The position numbers and the translations under genes were made by a program. Below, piece by piece: positions 16,904-28,733 of a stretch of DNA of 64,000 nucleotides. The notes beneath the pieces are model-generated. The model searched no databases, was not told where the DNA came from, and was given only the letters and a program-made list of their open reading frames with translations. Within the stretch, counting starts at the first letter, position 1. Each line of letters starts with the position of its first letter. Source of the stretch: Ruegeria arenilitoris (GTDB lineage Bacteria > Pseudomonadota > Alphaproteobacteria > Rhodobacterales > Rhodobacteraceae); NCBI RefSeq assembly GCF_013035425.1, contig NZ_WQHX01000004.1, forward strand, positions 62,001-126,000, read 5' to 3'.

Positions 16904-19228
16904 CTAATCCGCCGTCAATAACGGTGGTTTGTCTCCCGGAATACGCGGTTGGTCTGGGCCCAGAATTTCGAGGTTCAGCTCGCCTTTCTTGACCGAAACC
17001 CTAACAACGCCACCCTTTGCCAGTTTGCCGAACAGCAATTCTTCGGCTAGTGGTTTTTTGATGTGCTCTTGGATCACTCGACCAAGTGGACGAGCGCCCA
17101 TTTTGTCGTCATATCCTTTGTCAGCCAACCACTCAGCGGCTTTTGGCGTCAGATCGATGCTTACGCCCCGATCCAGCAGTTGAGCCTCAAGCTGAAGGAC
17201 GAATTTTTCGACCACTTGCAGGATGACCTCTTTCGGTAGCGGCGCAAAGGAGATTACGGCATCCAAACGGTTACGGAATTCCGGTGTGAACATACGTTCA
17301 ATGGCGGCAGTATCTTCGCCTTCGCGACGATCACGTGCAAAACCGATGGCGGCCTTGGCCTGTTCCTGAGCGCCGGCGTTCGAAGTCATGATCAACACGA
17401 CATTGCGGAAATTCACCGTACGGCCGTTGTGATCGGTAAGCTCACCATGATCCATCACCTGCAGCAGGATGTTGAACACGTCTGGGTGTGCTTTCTCGAT
17501 CTCATCCAACAACAACACGCAGTGCGGGTGCTGGTCAACGCCATCGGTCAGTAAACCGCCCTGGTCAAAGCCGACATAACCTGGGGGTGCGCCAATCAGG
17601 CGACTGACAGCATGTTTCTCCATGTATTCCGACATGTCGAAGCGCAACAGTTCCACACCTAGCGTATCCGCCAGTTGTTTTGCTACCTCTGTCTTACCCA
17701 CACCGGTTGGACCTGCGAACAAGTAGTTGCCAATGGGTTTTTCAGGCTCACGCAGACCTGCGCGGGCCAGCTTGATCGCGCTGGAAAGCGCCTCGATAGC
17801 CTCATCCTGCCCGAATACCACACGTTTCAGCGAAGCTTCGAGATCTTTCAAAACTTCAGCATCGTCTTTTGTGACGTTCTTGGGTGGGATACGCGCGATC
17901 TTGGCGACAACGGCTTCAATCTCTTTGACGCCGATGGTCTTGCGACGTTTGCTTTCGGCGACCAGGTGTTGAGCCGCACCGGCCTCATCAATCACGTCGA
18001 TCGCTTTGTCCGGTAGTTTGCGGTCATTTATGTAACGCGCCGACAGCTCCACCGCGGTTTTGATTGCATCCGCAGTGTATTTAATCTCGTGATGCTTTTC
18101 GAAGTAGGGCTTCAGACCGCGCAGTATTTTTACGCTGTCTTCAACCGAAGGCTCGTTCACGTCGATCTTTTGGAAACGGCGGCTCAGCGCACGGTCCTTT
18201 TCAAAGTGCTGACGGAACTCTTTGTAAGTGGTCGAACCCATGGTGCGCAGTTTTCCGCCCTGCAGAGCAGGTTTCAGGAGGTTGGACGCGTCCATAGCGC
18301 CGCCCGAAGTCGCACCGGCGCCTATCACAGTGTGAATTTCGTCGATGAAAAGAACCGCGTCTGGATGGTCTTCCAGCTCGGTAACGACTGCTTTCAAGCG
18401 TTCCTCAAAATCACCGCGATATCGGGTCCCAGCAAGCAGGGCTCCCATATCCAGTGAATAGATTGTTGTGTTGGACAGGACATCAGGTGCTTCACCAGCC
18501 ACGATTTTGTGCGCAAGACCTTCAGCAATCGCAGTTTTGCCAACGCCGGGATCACCCACAAGCAGTGGATTGTTTTTCCGACGACGGCAAAGAACCTGAA
18601 TGCAGCGCTCCACCTCGTCCGCACGACCGATCAAAGGATCTACATCGCCAGCTCGTGACTTGGCATTCAGGTCGATGCAATACTTTCCAAGCGCACTTTC
18701 CTTCTGTTCAGCGTCATTAGAGGAGGACTGCGTCTCTTCTTCGGCTTCGTCGGCACCTGTAACTGGACGGTTTTCGCCATAAGCCGGGTCTTTGGCCACA
18801 CCGTGGGCGATAAAATTCACCGCGTCATAGCGCGTCATATCCTGCTCTTGCAGGAAATATGCCGCATTGCTTTCTCGCTCGGCAAAAATGGCGACCAGGA
18901 CGTTCGCACCGGTCACTTCTGTTCGGCCAGAACTTTGAACGTGAATGGCAGCGCGTTGAATGACCCGCTGGAAAGCCGCTGTAGGCACTGCCTCGGACCC
19001 GTCTATGTCGGTCACAAGATTTGACAGATCTTCGTCAATGAATTCGATTAAAGTGCCACGTAGCTCGTCCAGATCTACGCTGCAGGCCTTCATAACCCGA
19101 ATGGCGTCTGGCTCTTCCAGCAACGCCAGAAGAAGATGTTCCAGCGTCGCAAATTCATGTCGCCGTTCATTCGCGGCCGCCAAGGCCGCGTGTATGGCTT
19201 GTTCTAGTGTGCTCGAGAATGAAGGCAC
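16904..19228 (-). CDS. clpA: ATP-dependent Clp protease ATP-binding subunit ClpA
   Basis: Hexameric AAA+ unfoldase that feeds substrates to ClpP. The 774-residue protein has the N-terminal Clp repeat domain (1-145), an acidic linker, and two AAA+ modules. The first Walker A is GDPGVGKT at 225-232 with [14 protein letters not shown]; the second is GPTGVGKT with [10 protein letters not shown]. An IGF tripeptide in [12 protein letters not shown] is the ClpP-docking loop, and the absence of a ClpB middle domain supports ClpA. The start is GTG at 19228, with AGAGGAG upstream. The adaptor gene clpS, often next to clpA, is not adjacent here. Confidence 0.96.
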   Translation of the reverse strand: MPSFSSTLEQAIHAALAAANERRHEFATLEHLLLALLEEPDAIRVMKACSVDLDELRGTLIEFIDEDLSNLVTDIDGSEAVPTAAFQRVIQRAAIHVQSSGRTEVTGANVLVAIFAERESNAAYFLQEQDMTRYDAVNFIAHGVAKDPAYGENRPVTGADEAEEETQSSSNDAEQKESALGKYCIDLNAKSRAGDVDPLIGRADEVERCIQVLCRRRKNNPLLVGDPGVGKTAIAEGLAHKIVAGEAPDVLSNTTIYSLDMGALLAGTRYRGDFEERLKAVVTELEDHPDAVLFIDEIHTVIGAGATSGGAMDASNLLKPALQGGKLRTMGSTTYKEFRQHFEKDRALSRRFQKIDVNEPSVEDSVKILRGLKPYFEKHHEIKYTADAIKTAVELSARYINDRKLPDKAIDVIDEAGAAQHLVAESKRRKTIGVKEIEAVVAKIARIPPKNVTKDDAEVLKDLEASLKRVVFGQDEAIEALSSAIKLARAGLREPEKPIGNYLFAGPTGVGKTEVAKQLADTLGVELLRFDMSEYMEKHAVSRLIGAPPGYVGFDQGGLLTDGVDQHPHCVLLLDEIEKAHPDVFNILLQVMDHGELTDHNGRTVNFRNVVLIMTSNAGAQEQAKAAIGFARDRREGEDTAAIERMFTPEFRNRLDAVISFAPLPKEVILQVVEKFVLQLEAQLLDRGVSIDLTPKAAEWLADKGYDDKMGARPLGRVIQEHIKKPLAEELLFGKLAKGGVVRVSVKKGELNLEILGPDQPRIPGDKPPLLTAD

Positions 19229-19354
19229 GCGGGTGCTCCTCTGTATTGGGTCGAAAAGGGCAGCAAAGGCCGCAACCCCATTACAACCATGTCCTCATAC
19301 TATTAGAGTTTGGTTGATAGTGGCTCGGCTTCAAGGGTTTTCTTTCACTTGACA

Positions 19355-19371
19355 GTCACATTTCTTGTGAC
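19355..19371. repeat. GTCACA/TGTGAC inverted repeat upstream of clpA
   Basis: GTCACA at 19355-19360 and TGTGAC at 19366-19371 form a perfect dyad with a five-base spacer, in the 171-base gap between gloB and clpA (both minus strand). No T-run follows in the transcription direction, so an operator is as likely as a transcript end. Confidence 0.4.
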
Positions 19372-19399
19372 CGTGACCATGAAGATCGACAGATAGGCA

Positions 19400-20167
19400 C
19401 TAAAATCGGTCTTTTCTAGACCGGATCTCGGCAAAAACAGATTCGGGTCGGGCATTTTTCATACCCAATTTAGCCTGAATCGCTGGATTATCCGCGCGCA
19501 GGAACGGGTTGGTGGCCTTTTCCAACGCCAATTGTGACGGGACAGTTGGTATTCCAGCGGCGCGAGCTTTGTCGATTTCAGCGATCCGTTTAATGAGCGC
19601 CGGGTTATCAGAGTCCACTGTTACCGCAAATTTTGCATTTGACTGTGTATATTCATGGCCTGAATACACCATTGTCTCATCTGGCAACGCTGCAAGTTTG
19701 CATAGGGATCCCCACATCTGGTCGGCAGTGCCTTCGAACAACCGGCCACATCCAAGAGCCATTAGGCTATCGGCTGTGAATACCGCGCTGCTTTCGGGAA
19801 AATAATATGCGATATGACCGATTGTGTGTCCGGATACATCGAATACGTGCACCCGTTCGCCGCATATCTGCAATGTCTCATCCTCGGAAACTTGAACGTC
19901 CAACGGGGGCAGTCTATGTGCATCTGTAGCCGCACCGATCACTTGGGCTGGATAATGGTCCAGAATATCAGACAGTCCGTCAACGTGATCCCAGTGGTGA
20001 TGCGTAAGCAAAACGTGGTTGAGTTGCCAGCCACGAGTTGCCAATTCAGCAAGAATTGGGCCGGATTCCGGAGCGTCGATCAATGCGGTCTCACCACTTG
20101 CGTCGTTATGTGCCAGAAAGGCGTAATTGTCGCTGAGGCATGGGATGGTGATGATTTCAAGAGGCAT
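19400..20167 (-). CDS. gloB: Hydroxyacylglutathione hydrolase (glyoxalase II)
   Basis: Hydrolyses S-lactoylglutathione to lactate and glutathione, the second step of methylglyoxal detoxification. The 255-residue metallo-beta-lactamase-fold protein has [10 protein letters not shown] (binuclear metal site), [30 protein letters not shown] and [14 protein letters not shown], with the glyoxalase II C-terminal glutathione-binding part ending [12 protein letters not shown]. The ATG at 20167 begins [17 protein letters not shown], the usual start; a longer in-frame Met 11 codons upstream was rejected. It is divergent from a methyltransferase gene, 61 bases apart. Confidence 0.95.
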   Translation of the reverse strand: MPLEIITIPCLSDNYAFLAHNDASGETALIDAPESGPILAELATRGWQLNHVLLTHHHWDHVDGLSDILDHYPAQVIGAATDAHRLPPLDVQVSEDETLQICGERVHVFDVSGHTIGHIAYYFPESSAVFTADSLMALGCGRLFEGTADQMWGSLCKLAALPDETMVYSGHEYTQSNAKFAVTVDSDNPALIKRIAEIDKARAAGIPTVPSQLALEKATNPFLRADNPAIQAKLGMKNARPESVFAEIRSRKDRF

Positions 20168-20228
20168 GGTCTTTTGCCCTTTCGTTGCTAGACTGCGCAC
20201 AGCTAAGCCGATTGATCGGGTGTCCGCA

Positions 20229-20963
20229 ATGCATCTTGATGTGCAGGATCTGAGGAATTTTTACTATCGCAGCACCCTTGGGCGAGCGGCACAGGCGGCG
20301 ATACGCACGCGATTGGTGGAATTGTGGCCGGAAGCCAAAGGCCAGACAGTGGCTGGGTTTGGTTTTGCTGTCCCGTTGCTGCGTCCGTATCTTGCAGATG
20401 CGCGTCGGGTAATCGGTTTGATGCCGGGGCCTCAAGGTGTGATGCCCTGGCCTGCGGGCATGCCCAATGTTTCGGTTCTGACCGAAGAAACCATGTGGCC
20501 TATTGAGACAGGGCATATTGACAAGCTCGTGGTGATGCATGGGCTGGAAACTTCGGAAAGACCCAGCCAACTGCTGGATGAATGTTGGAGGGTTTTAGGC
20601 CCGGGAGGAAGGGTTCTGTTTGTCGTGCCGAACCGCGCCGGATTTTGGTCGCGGTCCGATCGCACGCCATTCGGATTTGGTCGCCCCTATACTGCTGGCC
20701 AACTTGAAAGCCAGCTGCGCGAGCATCATTTTGCGCCAGAGAAACACTTTTCAGCATTGTATCTGCCACCAACTTACAGAAGGTTCTGGCTGAAATCCGG
20801 CGGACTTATTGAAAAGACCGGACAGCGGATTCCAACTGTTATGGCAGGTGGGGTGCTGATGGTTGAAGCCAGTAAGCATATTCGACCGCCAAGTGGAAGC
20901 GTGACCAAAGATGCTGCAAAGCGTCCAATAAAGGCACTGGATGGATTACTGAAACCAGCCTGA
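20229..20963 (+). CDS. Class I SAM-dependent methyltransferase
   Basis: A 244-residue protein with a degenerate SAM-binding motif I ([17 protein letters not shown]), an acidic/post-I region around [13 protein letters not shown], a motif near [47 protein letters not shown], which is a clear methyltransferase core. The substrate cannot be read from the sequence. The start ATG is at 20229; the reading frame continues upstream into gloB antisense, which is not coding. Divergence from gloB is the only context. Confidence 0.8.
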   Translation: MHLDVQDLRNFYYRSTLGRAAQAAIRTRLVELWPEAKGQTVAGFGFAVPLLRPYLADARRVIGLMPGPQGVMPWPAGMPNVSVLTEETMWPIETGHIDKLVVMHGLETSERPSQLLDECWRVLGPGGRVLFVVPNRAGFWSRSDRTPFGFGRPYTAGQLESQLREHHFAPEKHFSALYLPPTYRRFWLKSGGLIEKTGQRIPTVMAGGVLMVEASKHIRPPSGSVTKDAAKRPIKALDGLLKPA

Positions 20964-21275
20964 TTTGTGCAAAGCGAACTTTGTTAAATGGCCTTAGGAT
21001 TTGTGGGAAATAGGCCTCAGGAATCGCAAAAAGCTGCACTTTCGTGACATTTTTCAATCAATCTAGGCGGCTCAAAGGGTCGCACTTATCGTAACTTATT
21101 GAAAATAAAGTATTTGTGGATAAATGCGATACCACTATATTATATTGCTAGCTTGGTTCGGCTCTGCTACATCCCCGGTGATTTTGATCCCCGGCCTTAA
21201 GGACGGGGTGTCTTCACGCCCCCGGGGTAGCTGCCGCAACGCGAATTCGGGGCCTAAAATATCGGAAGGGTGGAC
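20964..21275 (+). promoter_or_regulatory. atp operon upstream region: promoter and GC-rich leader
   Basis: A gene-free stretch of 312 bases. A promoter is likely: TTGTGG at 21114-21119 and TATATT at 21136-21141, 16 bases apart. The leader contains CCCCG at 21189-21193, which can pair with CGGGG at 21204-21208; the same G-run can pair instead with CACGCCCC at 21215-21222; and CCCCGGGG at 21220-21227 offers a third option. These are competing hairpins by eye only. The atpH ribosome binding site GGAAGGG is at 21264-21270. Confidence 0.5.
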
Positions 21276-21836
21276 GTGTCCGAACCAGCTTCGATTTCCA
21301 CAGGCATTGCCGAGCGCTATGCCGCAGCGATCTTCCAGATCGCCAAAGAGAACAAAGACCTCGCAGGTCTGGAAACCGGCATCAATGATCTGGCAGCAGC
21401 GTTGGGTGAAAGTGCAGAATTGCGCGACCTGATTGCTTCGCCGCTGATCTCGCGCACAGATCAAGAAGGCGCGATTACCGCGATAGCCGAAAAAATGGGT
21501 CTCCACGCGATTCTACGCAACACGCTGGGCCTGATGGCGCAAAAACGGCGCCTGTTTGTGTTACCGCAGCTGGTTCAGGTCCTTCGGGACATGTTGGCGG
21601 AGGAGCGCGGTGAAGTGACAGCGGATGTCGCTTCGGCCAAGGCTTTGACCAAGACTCAGTTGGATAAACTGTCCAAAACGCTGTCTGAGCGTGTGGGCAA
21701 ATCAGTCACAATAAATGCGATCGTTGATGAAAGTCTCATCGGCGGTCTTGTCGTAAAAGTGGGCTCGCAGATGATCGACAGCTCGATCCGCTCGAAGCTC
21801 AACTCCCTACAGAATGCAATGAAAGAGGTCGGATAA
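21276..21836 (+). CDS. atpH: ATP synthase F1 subunit delta
   Basis: Delta (OSCP) joins F1 to the peripheral stalk of the ATP synthase. The 186-residue protein has the family's GIAERYAAAIFQIAKE start, LVQVLRDMLAEERGEVTADVASA, and the C-terminal GGLVVKVGSQMIDSSIRSKLNSL. The start is a GTG at 21276, five bases after GGAAGGG; another GTG at 21270 would add two residues. It abuts atpA without a gap and opens the F1 operon. The Fo genes are elsewhere, as is normal in alphaproteobacteria. Confidence 0.95.
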   Translation: MSEPASISTGIAERYAAAIFQIAKENKDLAGLETGINDLAAALGESAELRDLIASPLISRTDQEGAITAIAEKMGLHAILRNTLGLMAQKRRLFVLPQLVQVLRDMLAEERGEVTADVASAKALTKTQLDKLSKTLSERVGKSVTINAIVDESLIGGLVVKVGSQMIDSSIRSKLNSLQNAMKEVG

Positions 21837-23375
21837 ATGGGAATCCAAGCTGCAGAGATTTCTGCAATCCTGAAGGACCAGATCAAGAATTTTGGTCAGG
21901 AAGCCGAAGTGGCCGAGATCGGCCGCGTGCTGAGCGTCGGTGACGGGATTGCCCGTGTTTACGGCCTGGACAATGTGCAAGCCGGTGAGATGGTCGAATT
22001 TCCCGGCGGCATCATGGGCATGGCGCTGAACCTTGAAAGCGACAACGTTGGCGTCGTTATCTTCGGTACAGACCGTGACATCAAAGAAGGCGATACGGTC
22101 AAACGCACAAACTCGATCGTGGACGTTCCTATTGGGGACGAACTTTTGGGTCGTGTGGTTGACGGCCTGGGCAACCCGATTGATGGTAAAGGTCCAGTCA
22201 ACGCAACCAAGCGTGGCGTTGCAGACGTTAAAGCCCCTGGAATTATCCCGCGTAAATCGGTCCATGAACCGATGGCGACTGGCCTCAAATCCGTTGACGC
22301 GATGATCCCGATCGGCCGTGGCCAACGTGAGCTGATCATTGGTGACCGCCAAACCGGTAAAACCGCTGTTGCTTTGGACACCATCCTAAATCAGAAAGTT
22401 TACAACGACGCAGCTGGCGACGACGAGTCGAAGAAACTGTACTGCGTATACGTAGCGGTTGGTCAAAAGCGTTCGACTGTTGCGCAGCTGGTCAAGAAAC
22501 TGGAAGAGTCCGGTGCAATTGACTACTCGATCGTCGTGGCAGCAACCGCGTCTGATCCGGCGCCGATGCAGTTCCTGGCACCCTATGCCGCCACCGCGAT
22601 GGCCGAGTACTTCCGTGACAACGGCCGCCACGCACTGATCATTTATGACGATCTGTCGAAACAGGCTGTGTCCTATCGCCAGATGTCGTTGCTACTGCGT
22701 CGTCCGCCCGGACGAGAAGCCTATCCTGGCGACGTTTTCTACCTCCACTCCCGCCTGCTGGAGCGTTCTGCGAAGCTGAACGAGGATTTTGGTGCGGGCT
22801 CGTTGACCGCCCTTCCTGTTATTGAAACCCAAGGCGGTGATGTTTCGGCCTTTATTCCGACGAACGTGATCTCGATCACCGACGGTCAGATCTTTTTGGA
22901 AACCGAACTCTTCTATCAAGGTATCCGCCCTGCCGTGAATACCGGTCTGTCAGTTTCGCGGGTGGGTTCGTCAGCGCAAACCGACGCAATGAAATCGGTA
23001 GCTGGTCCGGTTAAGCTGGAACTGGCTCAGTACCGCGAAATGGCTGCGTTTGCGCAGTTCGGTTCGGACCTCGACGCCGCAACCCAGCAGCTGCTGAACC
23101 GTGGTGCGCGTCTGACCGAACTGATGAAACAGCCGCAGTATTCGCCACTGACCAATGCGGAAATCGTCTGCGTCATCTTTGCTGGCACCAACGGATACCT
23201 CGACAAGATCGACGTATCGGATGTCGGCCGTTATGAAGCCGGCTTGCTGGCGCATTTGCGCGGAAAGCATGCCGACCTGCTTCAGTGGATTACTGACGAA
23301 GATCCTAAGATAAAAGGTGAAGCGTCTGACAAGATCAAAGCAGCGATCGACGAATACGCCGCAACCTTCGCATAA
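21837..23375 (+). CDS. atpA: ATP synthase F1 subunit alpha
   Basis: Non-catalytic nucleotide-binding subunit of F1; three alternate with beta around gamma. The 512-residue length is standard. The P-loop is [13 protein letters not shown], preceded by the conserved [14 protein letters not shown], and the adjacent region has [15 protein letters not shown]. The arginine finger region is in [17 protein letters not shown]. Transcribed with atpH, atpG, atpD and atpC. Confidence 0.98.
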   Translation: MGIQAAEISAILKDQIKNFGQEAEVAEIGRVLSVGDGIARVYGLDNVQAGEMVEFPGGIMGMALNLESDNVGVVIFGTDRDIKEGDTVKRTNSIVDVPIGDELLGRVVDGLGNPIDGKGPVNATKRGVADVKAPGIIPRKSVHEPMATGLKSVDAMIPIGRGQRELIIGDRQTGKTAVALDTILNQKVYNDAAGDDESKKLYCVYVAVGQKRSTVAQLVKKLEESGAIDYSIVVAATASDPAPMQFLAPYAATAMAEYFRDNGRHALIIYDDLSKQAVSYRQMSLLLRRPPGREAYPGDVFYLHSRLLERSAKLNEDFGAGSLTALPVIETQGGDVSAFIPTNVISITDGQIFLETELFYQGIRPAVNTGLSVSRVGSSAQTDAMKSVAGPVKLELAQYREMAAFAQFGSDLDAATQQLLNRGARLTELMKQPQYSPLTNAEIVCVIFAGTNGYLDKIDVSDVGRYEAGLLAHLRGKHADLLQWITDEDPKIKGEASDKIKAAIDEYAATFA

Positions 23376-23387
23376 GAGGAGGTTCTG

Positions 23388-24263
23388 ATGCCTAGTCTGA
23401 AGGACCTTAAGAACAGGATCGAGTCGGTCAAATCGACCCGCAAGATCACAAAGGCCATGCAGATGGTCGCGGCAGCAAAATTGCGCCGCGCCCAGGAATC
23501 TGCCGAAGCCTCGCGCCCTTATGCCGAGCGGTTCAATGCCGTGATGGCGGGGTTGGCGTCTTCGGTTGGCGGCAGCGACAGCGCCCCTAAGCTGCTCCGT
23601 GGTACGGGTAGTGATGATGTCCATCTGCTGGTTGTTATGACAGCTGAACGTGGCTTGTGTGGCGGTTTCAACGCCAACATTGCCAAGCTGGCCCGCGCCA
23701 AAGCAGAAGAACTGCGCGGCAAAGGCAAGACGGTCAAGATATTGACTGTTGGCAAAAAGGGCCGCGACGCCCTTAAGCGCGACTTTAGCGATCTGTTTGT
23801 AGGACATATCGACCTGAGCGAGGTCAAGCGAATTGGTTATGTCAATGCGCAGGACATTGCAAAGGACATTCTGTCCCGCTTTGACGGAGATGAGTTCGAC
23901 GTTGCAACGATCTTCTACGCGAAGTTCCAAAACGTCGTTACCCAAATCCCGACCGCGCAACAGGTCATCCCCGCTTCGTTCGAAGAAACTGAGGGGGACG
24001 AAAGTGGCGCTGTTTTCGATTACGAGCCAAGCGAAGAGGCCATTCTGGCCGAACTGCTGCCCAAGGGGGTTGCGACTGCAATCTTCTCGGCTCTGCTCGA
24101 AAACGGAGCGTCTGAACAAGGTGCACGGATGTCCGCGATGGACAACGCGACGCGCAATGCGGGTGAAATGATCGACAAGCTGACGATCCAGTTCAACCGT
24201 TCGCGTCAGGCTGTGATCACCAACGAGTTGATTGAAATTATTTCCGGCGCCGAAGCGCTGTAA
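23388..24263 (+). CDS. atpG: ATP synthase F1 subunit gamma
   Basis: Central rotor shaft of F1. The 291-residue protein has the N-terminal helix [36 protein letters not shown] and the C-terminal helix [39 protein letters not shown], which together form the coiled-coil shaft. AGAGGAGG lies before the ATG, 12 bases after atpA. Confidence 0.98.
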   Translation: MPSLKDLKNRIESVKSTRKITKAMQMVAAAKLRRAQESAEASRPYAERFNAVMAGLASSVGGSDSAPKLLRGTGSDDVHLLVVMTAERGLCGGFNANIAKLARAKAEELRGKGKTVKILTVGKKGRDALKRDFSDLFVGHIDLSEVKRIGYVNAQDIAKDILSRFDGDEFDVATIFYAKFQNVVTQIPTAQQVIPASFEETEGDESGAVFDYEPSEEAILAELLPKGVATAIFSALLENGASEQGARMSAMDNATRNAGEMIDKLTIQFNRSRQAVITNELIEIISGAEAL

Positions 24264-25706
<1,443 letters not shown>

Positions 25707-25718
25707 GGAGAATCCTTG

Positions 25719-26129
25719 ATGGCAAACACCATGCAATTCGACCTTGTTAGCCCAGAGCGGAGCCTTGCTTCGCTTGCGGCTACAGCGGTTCAGCTTCCCG
25801 GCGCGGATGGGGACATGACGGCGATGCCGGATCACGCCCCCACCATAACGACGCTACGACCTGGCATTCTGAAAGTTGATGCACCTGAAGGTTCCAGCGA
25901 GTATCTGGTCACCGGTGGCTTTGCGCAAATCAATGGCGATGGCCTCTCGGTTCTGGCAGAGAAAGCGATTCCGGTTGCAGAAGTGACCCGCTCGCATCTG
26001 GATGAATTGATCTCCGAGGCGCGCGCGTCGCACGATGCAGCCAAGAATGGCGATGATCAAACCATCGTTGATGATGCTGCGAAGATGCTAGCTGATATGG
26101 AAGCCTTGGGAACGCATATGAGCCTGTAA
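25719..26129 (+). CDS. atpC: ATP synthase F1 subunit epsilon
   Basis: Epsilon couples gamma to the c-ring and can inhibit ATP hydrolysis. The 136-residue protein has the N-terminal beta-sandwich ([60 protein letters not shown]) and a short helical tail. AAGGAG lies eight bases before the ATG at 25719; a TTG one codon upstream is unlikely. It is last in the operon, followed by a strong terminator. Confidence 0.96.
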   Translation: MANTMQFDLVSPERSLASLAATAVQLPGADGDMTAMPDHAPTITTLRPGILKVDAPEGSSEYLVTGGFAQINGDGLSVLAEKAIPVAEVTRSHLDELISEARASHDAAKNGDDQTIVDDAAKMLADMEALGTHMSL

Positions 26130-26156
26130 AGGCACTCAAAAAGTGGACATTAAATC

Positions 26157-26186
26157 AAGGGCCCTGCAATAGCGGGGCCCTTTTTT
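26157..26186 (+). terminator. Terminator of the atp operon
   Basis: AAGGGCCC at 26157-26164 pairs with GGGCCCTT at 26175-26182 and is followed by T residues through 26186. Confidence 0.9.
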
Positions 26187-26511
26187 GCTGATCACGTTGG
26201 TGGGAAAAGTTTCGGTGTCGTTTTGAAGGCATGTCGACGCCGCGCTGGAAACTCAAATTGTTTCCCTTGCCTTGGAACGTTGTCGAGATGTTTCCGCGAA
26301 ACTAGGCTAGGCCGGTTGGACGCTCACTGGTTGGGTCAACGAAATTTGAGACGCAATGACTCTACAAAACGCAGGAATGGTTACGCATTTCCGGTATTTC
26401 CGTGATTCCGGCTAAAGGGAGCAGTTATTGTAAGCAAAGGATGTTTCAAGTGAATATCCGATGACACCTTAGATATCATCGATGAAGGAAATGGATCACT
26501 TTGATTATCAA
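26187..26511. other. Gene-free stretch after the atp operon
   Basis: No convincing coding sequence was seen. Two small dyads with the same GTTTC/GAAAC core occur: GGAAAC 26247-26252 with GTTTCC 26260-26265, and GTTTC 26290-26294 with GAAAC 26298-26302. A short open frame at 26223-26405 has no ribosome binding site and no recognisable sequence. Confidence 0.4.
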
Positions 26512-26532
26512 ATAAGACGTATAACGTCTTAT
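26512..26532. promoter_or_regulatory. Perfect 9-bp dyad upstream of the small monooxygenase-like gene
   Basis: ATAAGACGT at 26512-26520 and ACGTCTTAT at 26524-26532 are exact reverse complements with a three-base spacer, 47 bases before the ATG. A further half-site (AAGACG) begins near 26541. The AT-rich surroundings (TTGATT at 26501, TATATA near 26530) suggest overlap with a promoter, as expected for a repressor operator. Confidence 0.6.
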
Positions 26533-26578
26533 ATACACCTAAGACGGAAGCGACATAAAATAACAAAGGAGAAGTGTT

Positions 26579-26893
26579 ATGTCGCCTGTTACAGTTTTGG
26601 TCCCAATCAAACTCGCCGAGGGTAAAACAGAAGCAGATTTGCTGGCCGCATCCCAGACTTTTCAGAAAGAATTCGTCGCGCACGAGCCCGGAGTATTACG
26701 TCGTGAACTCGTCCGTAAACCAGACGGCACCTATCTGGAAATCATACAGTTCAAAAGCTCGGAAGATTTCCAAGATGTCCTGAAAAAGGAAATGGAGTCA
26801 CCTGTATGCGCACAGTTCTTTTCGGTAATGGACCTCAGCGACTATGACCCCGAGGCCGAAATGGACTTGAACGTCTCGCTCGAAACATATTGA
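26579..26893 (+). CDS. Small ferredoxin-like-fold protein, antibiotic-biosynthesis-monooxygenase-like
   Basis: A 104-residue cytoplasmic protein, SPVTVLVPIKLAEGKTEADLLAASQTFQKEFVAHEPGVLRRELVR, with alternating strand and helix pattern typical of dimeric alpha/beta-barrel (ABM-like) proteins. The family includes heme oxygenases, quinone monooxygenases and proteins of no known activity; no catalytic residue can be assigned. AAGGAGAAG precedes the ATG. It is a single-gene unit with a strong dyad at its promoter, so it is probably regulated. Confidence in the gene is high, in the fold moderate. Confidence 0.7.
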   Translation: MSPVTVLVPIKLAEGKTEADLLAASQTFQKEFVAHEPGVLRRELVRKPDGTYLEIIQFKSSEDFQDVLKKEMESPVCAQFFSVMDLSDYDPEAEMDLNVSLETY

Positions 26894-26904
26894 TTTAATC
26901 AGTC

Positions 26905-26928
26905 GGCGGCCATCAAACGGCGGCCGCC
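26905..26928. terminator. GC-rich hairpin between convergent genes
   Basis: GGCGGCC at 26905-26911 pairs with GGCCGCC at 26922-26928 around a ten-base loop. It sits between the convergent ends of the ABM-like gene and prs. No T-run is present on either side, so its terminator role is uncertain. Confidence 0.45.
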
Positions 26929-26944
26929 GGCCAAATTGCGACGA

Positions 26945-27964
26945 TCAATCCATATGATACAGCGACTCGTAGATTGGTGTCAGCGTCTTATCCTCGAACA
27001 GCGAAGAAACACTCGTACCATTCCAGATGTTGAGGATCGCTTGGGTAAAGATCGGGGCAGTAGGCACAATGCGGATGTTCGAGGCGCCTGCGACTTCAGG
27101 TCTAGGTTGGATTGTGTCCGTCAGAACCAGAGATTTCATGACCGAGTTGGTCACACGTTCAACCGCCGGACCGCTCATCACGCCATGTGTAATGTACGAA
27201 TGTACTTCACTTGCACCATTATCGATTAGTACCTGAGCGGCTTTGCAGAGCGTTCCAGCGGTGTCGCACATGTCGTCAACGATAAGGCAGATTTTGTCTT
27301 TTACGTCGCCGATCACTGTCATTTCGGCCACTTCCCCTGCTTTTTCCCGTCGCTTGTCAACAATAGACAAGGGGGCTTCGATCCGTTTTGCCAGCTCGCG
27401 GGCACGAGCCACACCGCCAACGTCAGGCGATACAACCATCAGGTCTTCCATTCGGCCTTTGAACTGAGTTTTCACGTCCAGCGCAAAGATCGGTGACGCA
27501 TAAAGATTGTCGACGGGAATATCGAAGAAGCCTTGAATTTGCGCCGCATGCAGATCCATGGTCAAAACCCGCTCAATTCCTGCGCCAGTCAACATATTCG
27601 CGACTAGCTTGGCGCTGATTGGTGTTCGGGCTTTGGTACGGCGATCCTGCCGGGCATAGCCGAAATAAGGAATCACAGCAGTAATCCGCGAAGCCGAAGA
27701 TCGGCGCAGGGCATCTGCGATAATCAGTAGCTCCATCAGGTTGTCGTTTGCCGGGTTTGAGGTCGGCTGGACAATGAACATATCCTCGCCGCGGACGTTT
27801 TCGAAAACTTCGACAAATATCTCACCGTCATTGAACCTTTCAACCCTTGCATCAACTAGGCCTTGGTCAACGCCGCGATGCAGGCTCATACGTCGTGCTA
27901 TGGTTTCGGCAAGCGGAAGATTGGCGTTCCCAGCAATTAGCTTGGGTTCGTGAAGTGTCGGCAT
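26945..27964 (-). CDS. prs: Ribose-phosphate pyrophosphokinase
   Basis: Makes PRPP from ribose 5-phosphate and ATP, feeding purine, pyrimidine, histidine and tryptophan synthesis. The 339-residue protein begins [17 protein letters not shown], with [49 protein letters not shown], and the PRPP-binding loop [18 protein letters not shown]. The start is ATG at 27964 (MPTLHEPK); an upstream in-frame Met at 28018 adds residues outside the family. It is divergent from the isomerase gene. Confidence 0.96.
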   Translation of the reverse strand: MPTLHEPKLIAGNANLPLAETIARRMSLHRGVDQGLVDARVERFNDGEIFVEVFENVRGEDMFIVQPTSNPANDNLMELLIIADALRRSSASRITAVIPYFGYARQDRRTKARTPISAKLVANMLTGAGIERVLTMDLHAAQIQGFFDIPVDNLYASPIFALDVKTQFKGRMEDLMVVSPDVGGVARARELAKRIEAPLSIVDKRREKAGEVAEMTVIGDVKDKICLIVDDMCDTAGTLCKAAQVLIDNGASEVHSYITHGVMSGPAVERVTNSVMKSLVLTDTIQPRPEVAGASNIRIVPTAPIFTQAILNIWNGTSVSSLFEDKTLTPIYESLYHMD

Positions 27965-28071
27965 CGGCTGATTATCCCCGGCAGCAATGGCTATGTGACA
28001 GATTCGTGATGTTGACACCGCTTAGCATGGCCTTACCGTCCCGCAAAGATAACGCAGCGGAGAAATTGAAC

Positions 28072-28671
28072 ATGGCCCAGATTGACTACTTTTTTGCGAC
28101 ACTGTCGCCGTATACTTATTTGGCAGGAACAAGGCTGGAAGAAATTGCCGCAAAACATGGTGCGACGATCAACTACAAACCGCTGGATATCATCGCGTTG
28201 TTTGGTCGCACCGGAGGGACCCCACCCAAAGACAGGCATATTTCGCGGATCGAATACCGGGCACAAGAGTTATTGCGTCAGTCAAAAAATCTTGGGATGG
28301 ATTTCAATTTGCAACCAGCACATTGGCCGACCAACGCTGCACCGTCATCCTATGCGGTGATTGCCGCGATTAAGGATGGATCAGGCGACGTCGGTAAACT
28401 TTGCCACTCGCTTTTGCGGGCGTGCTGGGCCGAGGATAAAGACATTGCCGACGACGCGGTCATTCGTGATTGCCTTGAAAAAGCAGGCTTTGACCCGAAT
28501 CTTGCCGACAGTGGTCTTTTGGTTGGTGCGGAAACCTATGCAGCCAATTTGGAAGAGGCTGTAGACAGGGGAGTCTTTGGTGCGCCCTTTTACATCACCC
28601 CGGATGACCAGAGGTTTTGGGGGCAGGATCGTCTGGACGATTTGGACCGGCACTTGGCCGAGATGAAGTAG
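28072..28671 (+). CDS. DsbA-fold 2-hydroxychromene-2-carboxylate isomerase-like protein
   Basis: A 199-residue protein related to HCCA isomerase and kappa-class glutathione transferases. IDYFFATLSPYTYLAG is the family start, with Ser/Pro where thioredoxins have cysteines, and GVFGAPFYITPDDQRFWGQDRLDDLDRHL is the cis-proline region and end. In naphthalene degradation HCCA isomerase uses glutathione to isomerise an aromatic intermediate, but no such pathway is here, so the substrate is unknown. GGAG precedes the ATG at 28072. Confidence 0.85.
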   Translation: MAQIDYFFATLSPYTYLAGTRLEEIAAKHGATINYKPLDIIALFGRTGGTPPKDRHISRIEYRAQELLRQSKNLGMDFNLQPAHWPTNAAPSSYAVIAAIKDGSGDVGKLCHSLLRACWAEDKDIADDAVIRDCLEKAGFDPNLADSGLLVGAETYAANLEEAVDRGVFGAPFYITPDDQRFWGQDRLDDLDRHLAEMK

Positions 28672-28709
28672 TCCCTGTTTTCGGACGTGTTCAACCGAAC
28701 AACTGATCA

Positions 28710-28733
28710 GGTAGGGGGTAAAGCCCCTTACCC
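28710..28733. terminator. Hairpin between convergent isomerase and ltaE genes
   Basis: GTAGGGG at 28711-28717 can pair with CCCCTTAC at 28724-28731 with one bulged T. It covers the ltaE stop. No clear T-run follows, so this is a weak terminator call. Confidence 0.4.

Noticed and set aside
21131-21147. NrdR-box-like sequence (ACCACTATATTATATTG)
   Set aside because: It resembles half of an NrdR box but lacks symmetry, and it is at the atp operon promoter, where the TATATT is better explained as a -10.
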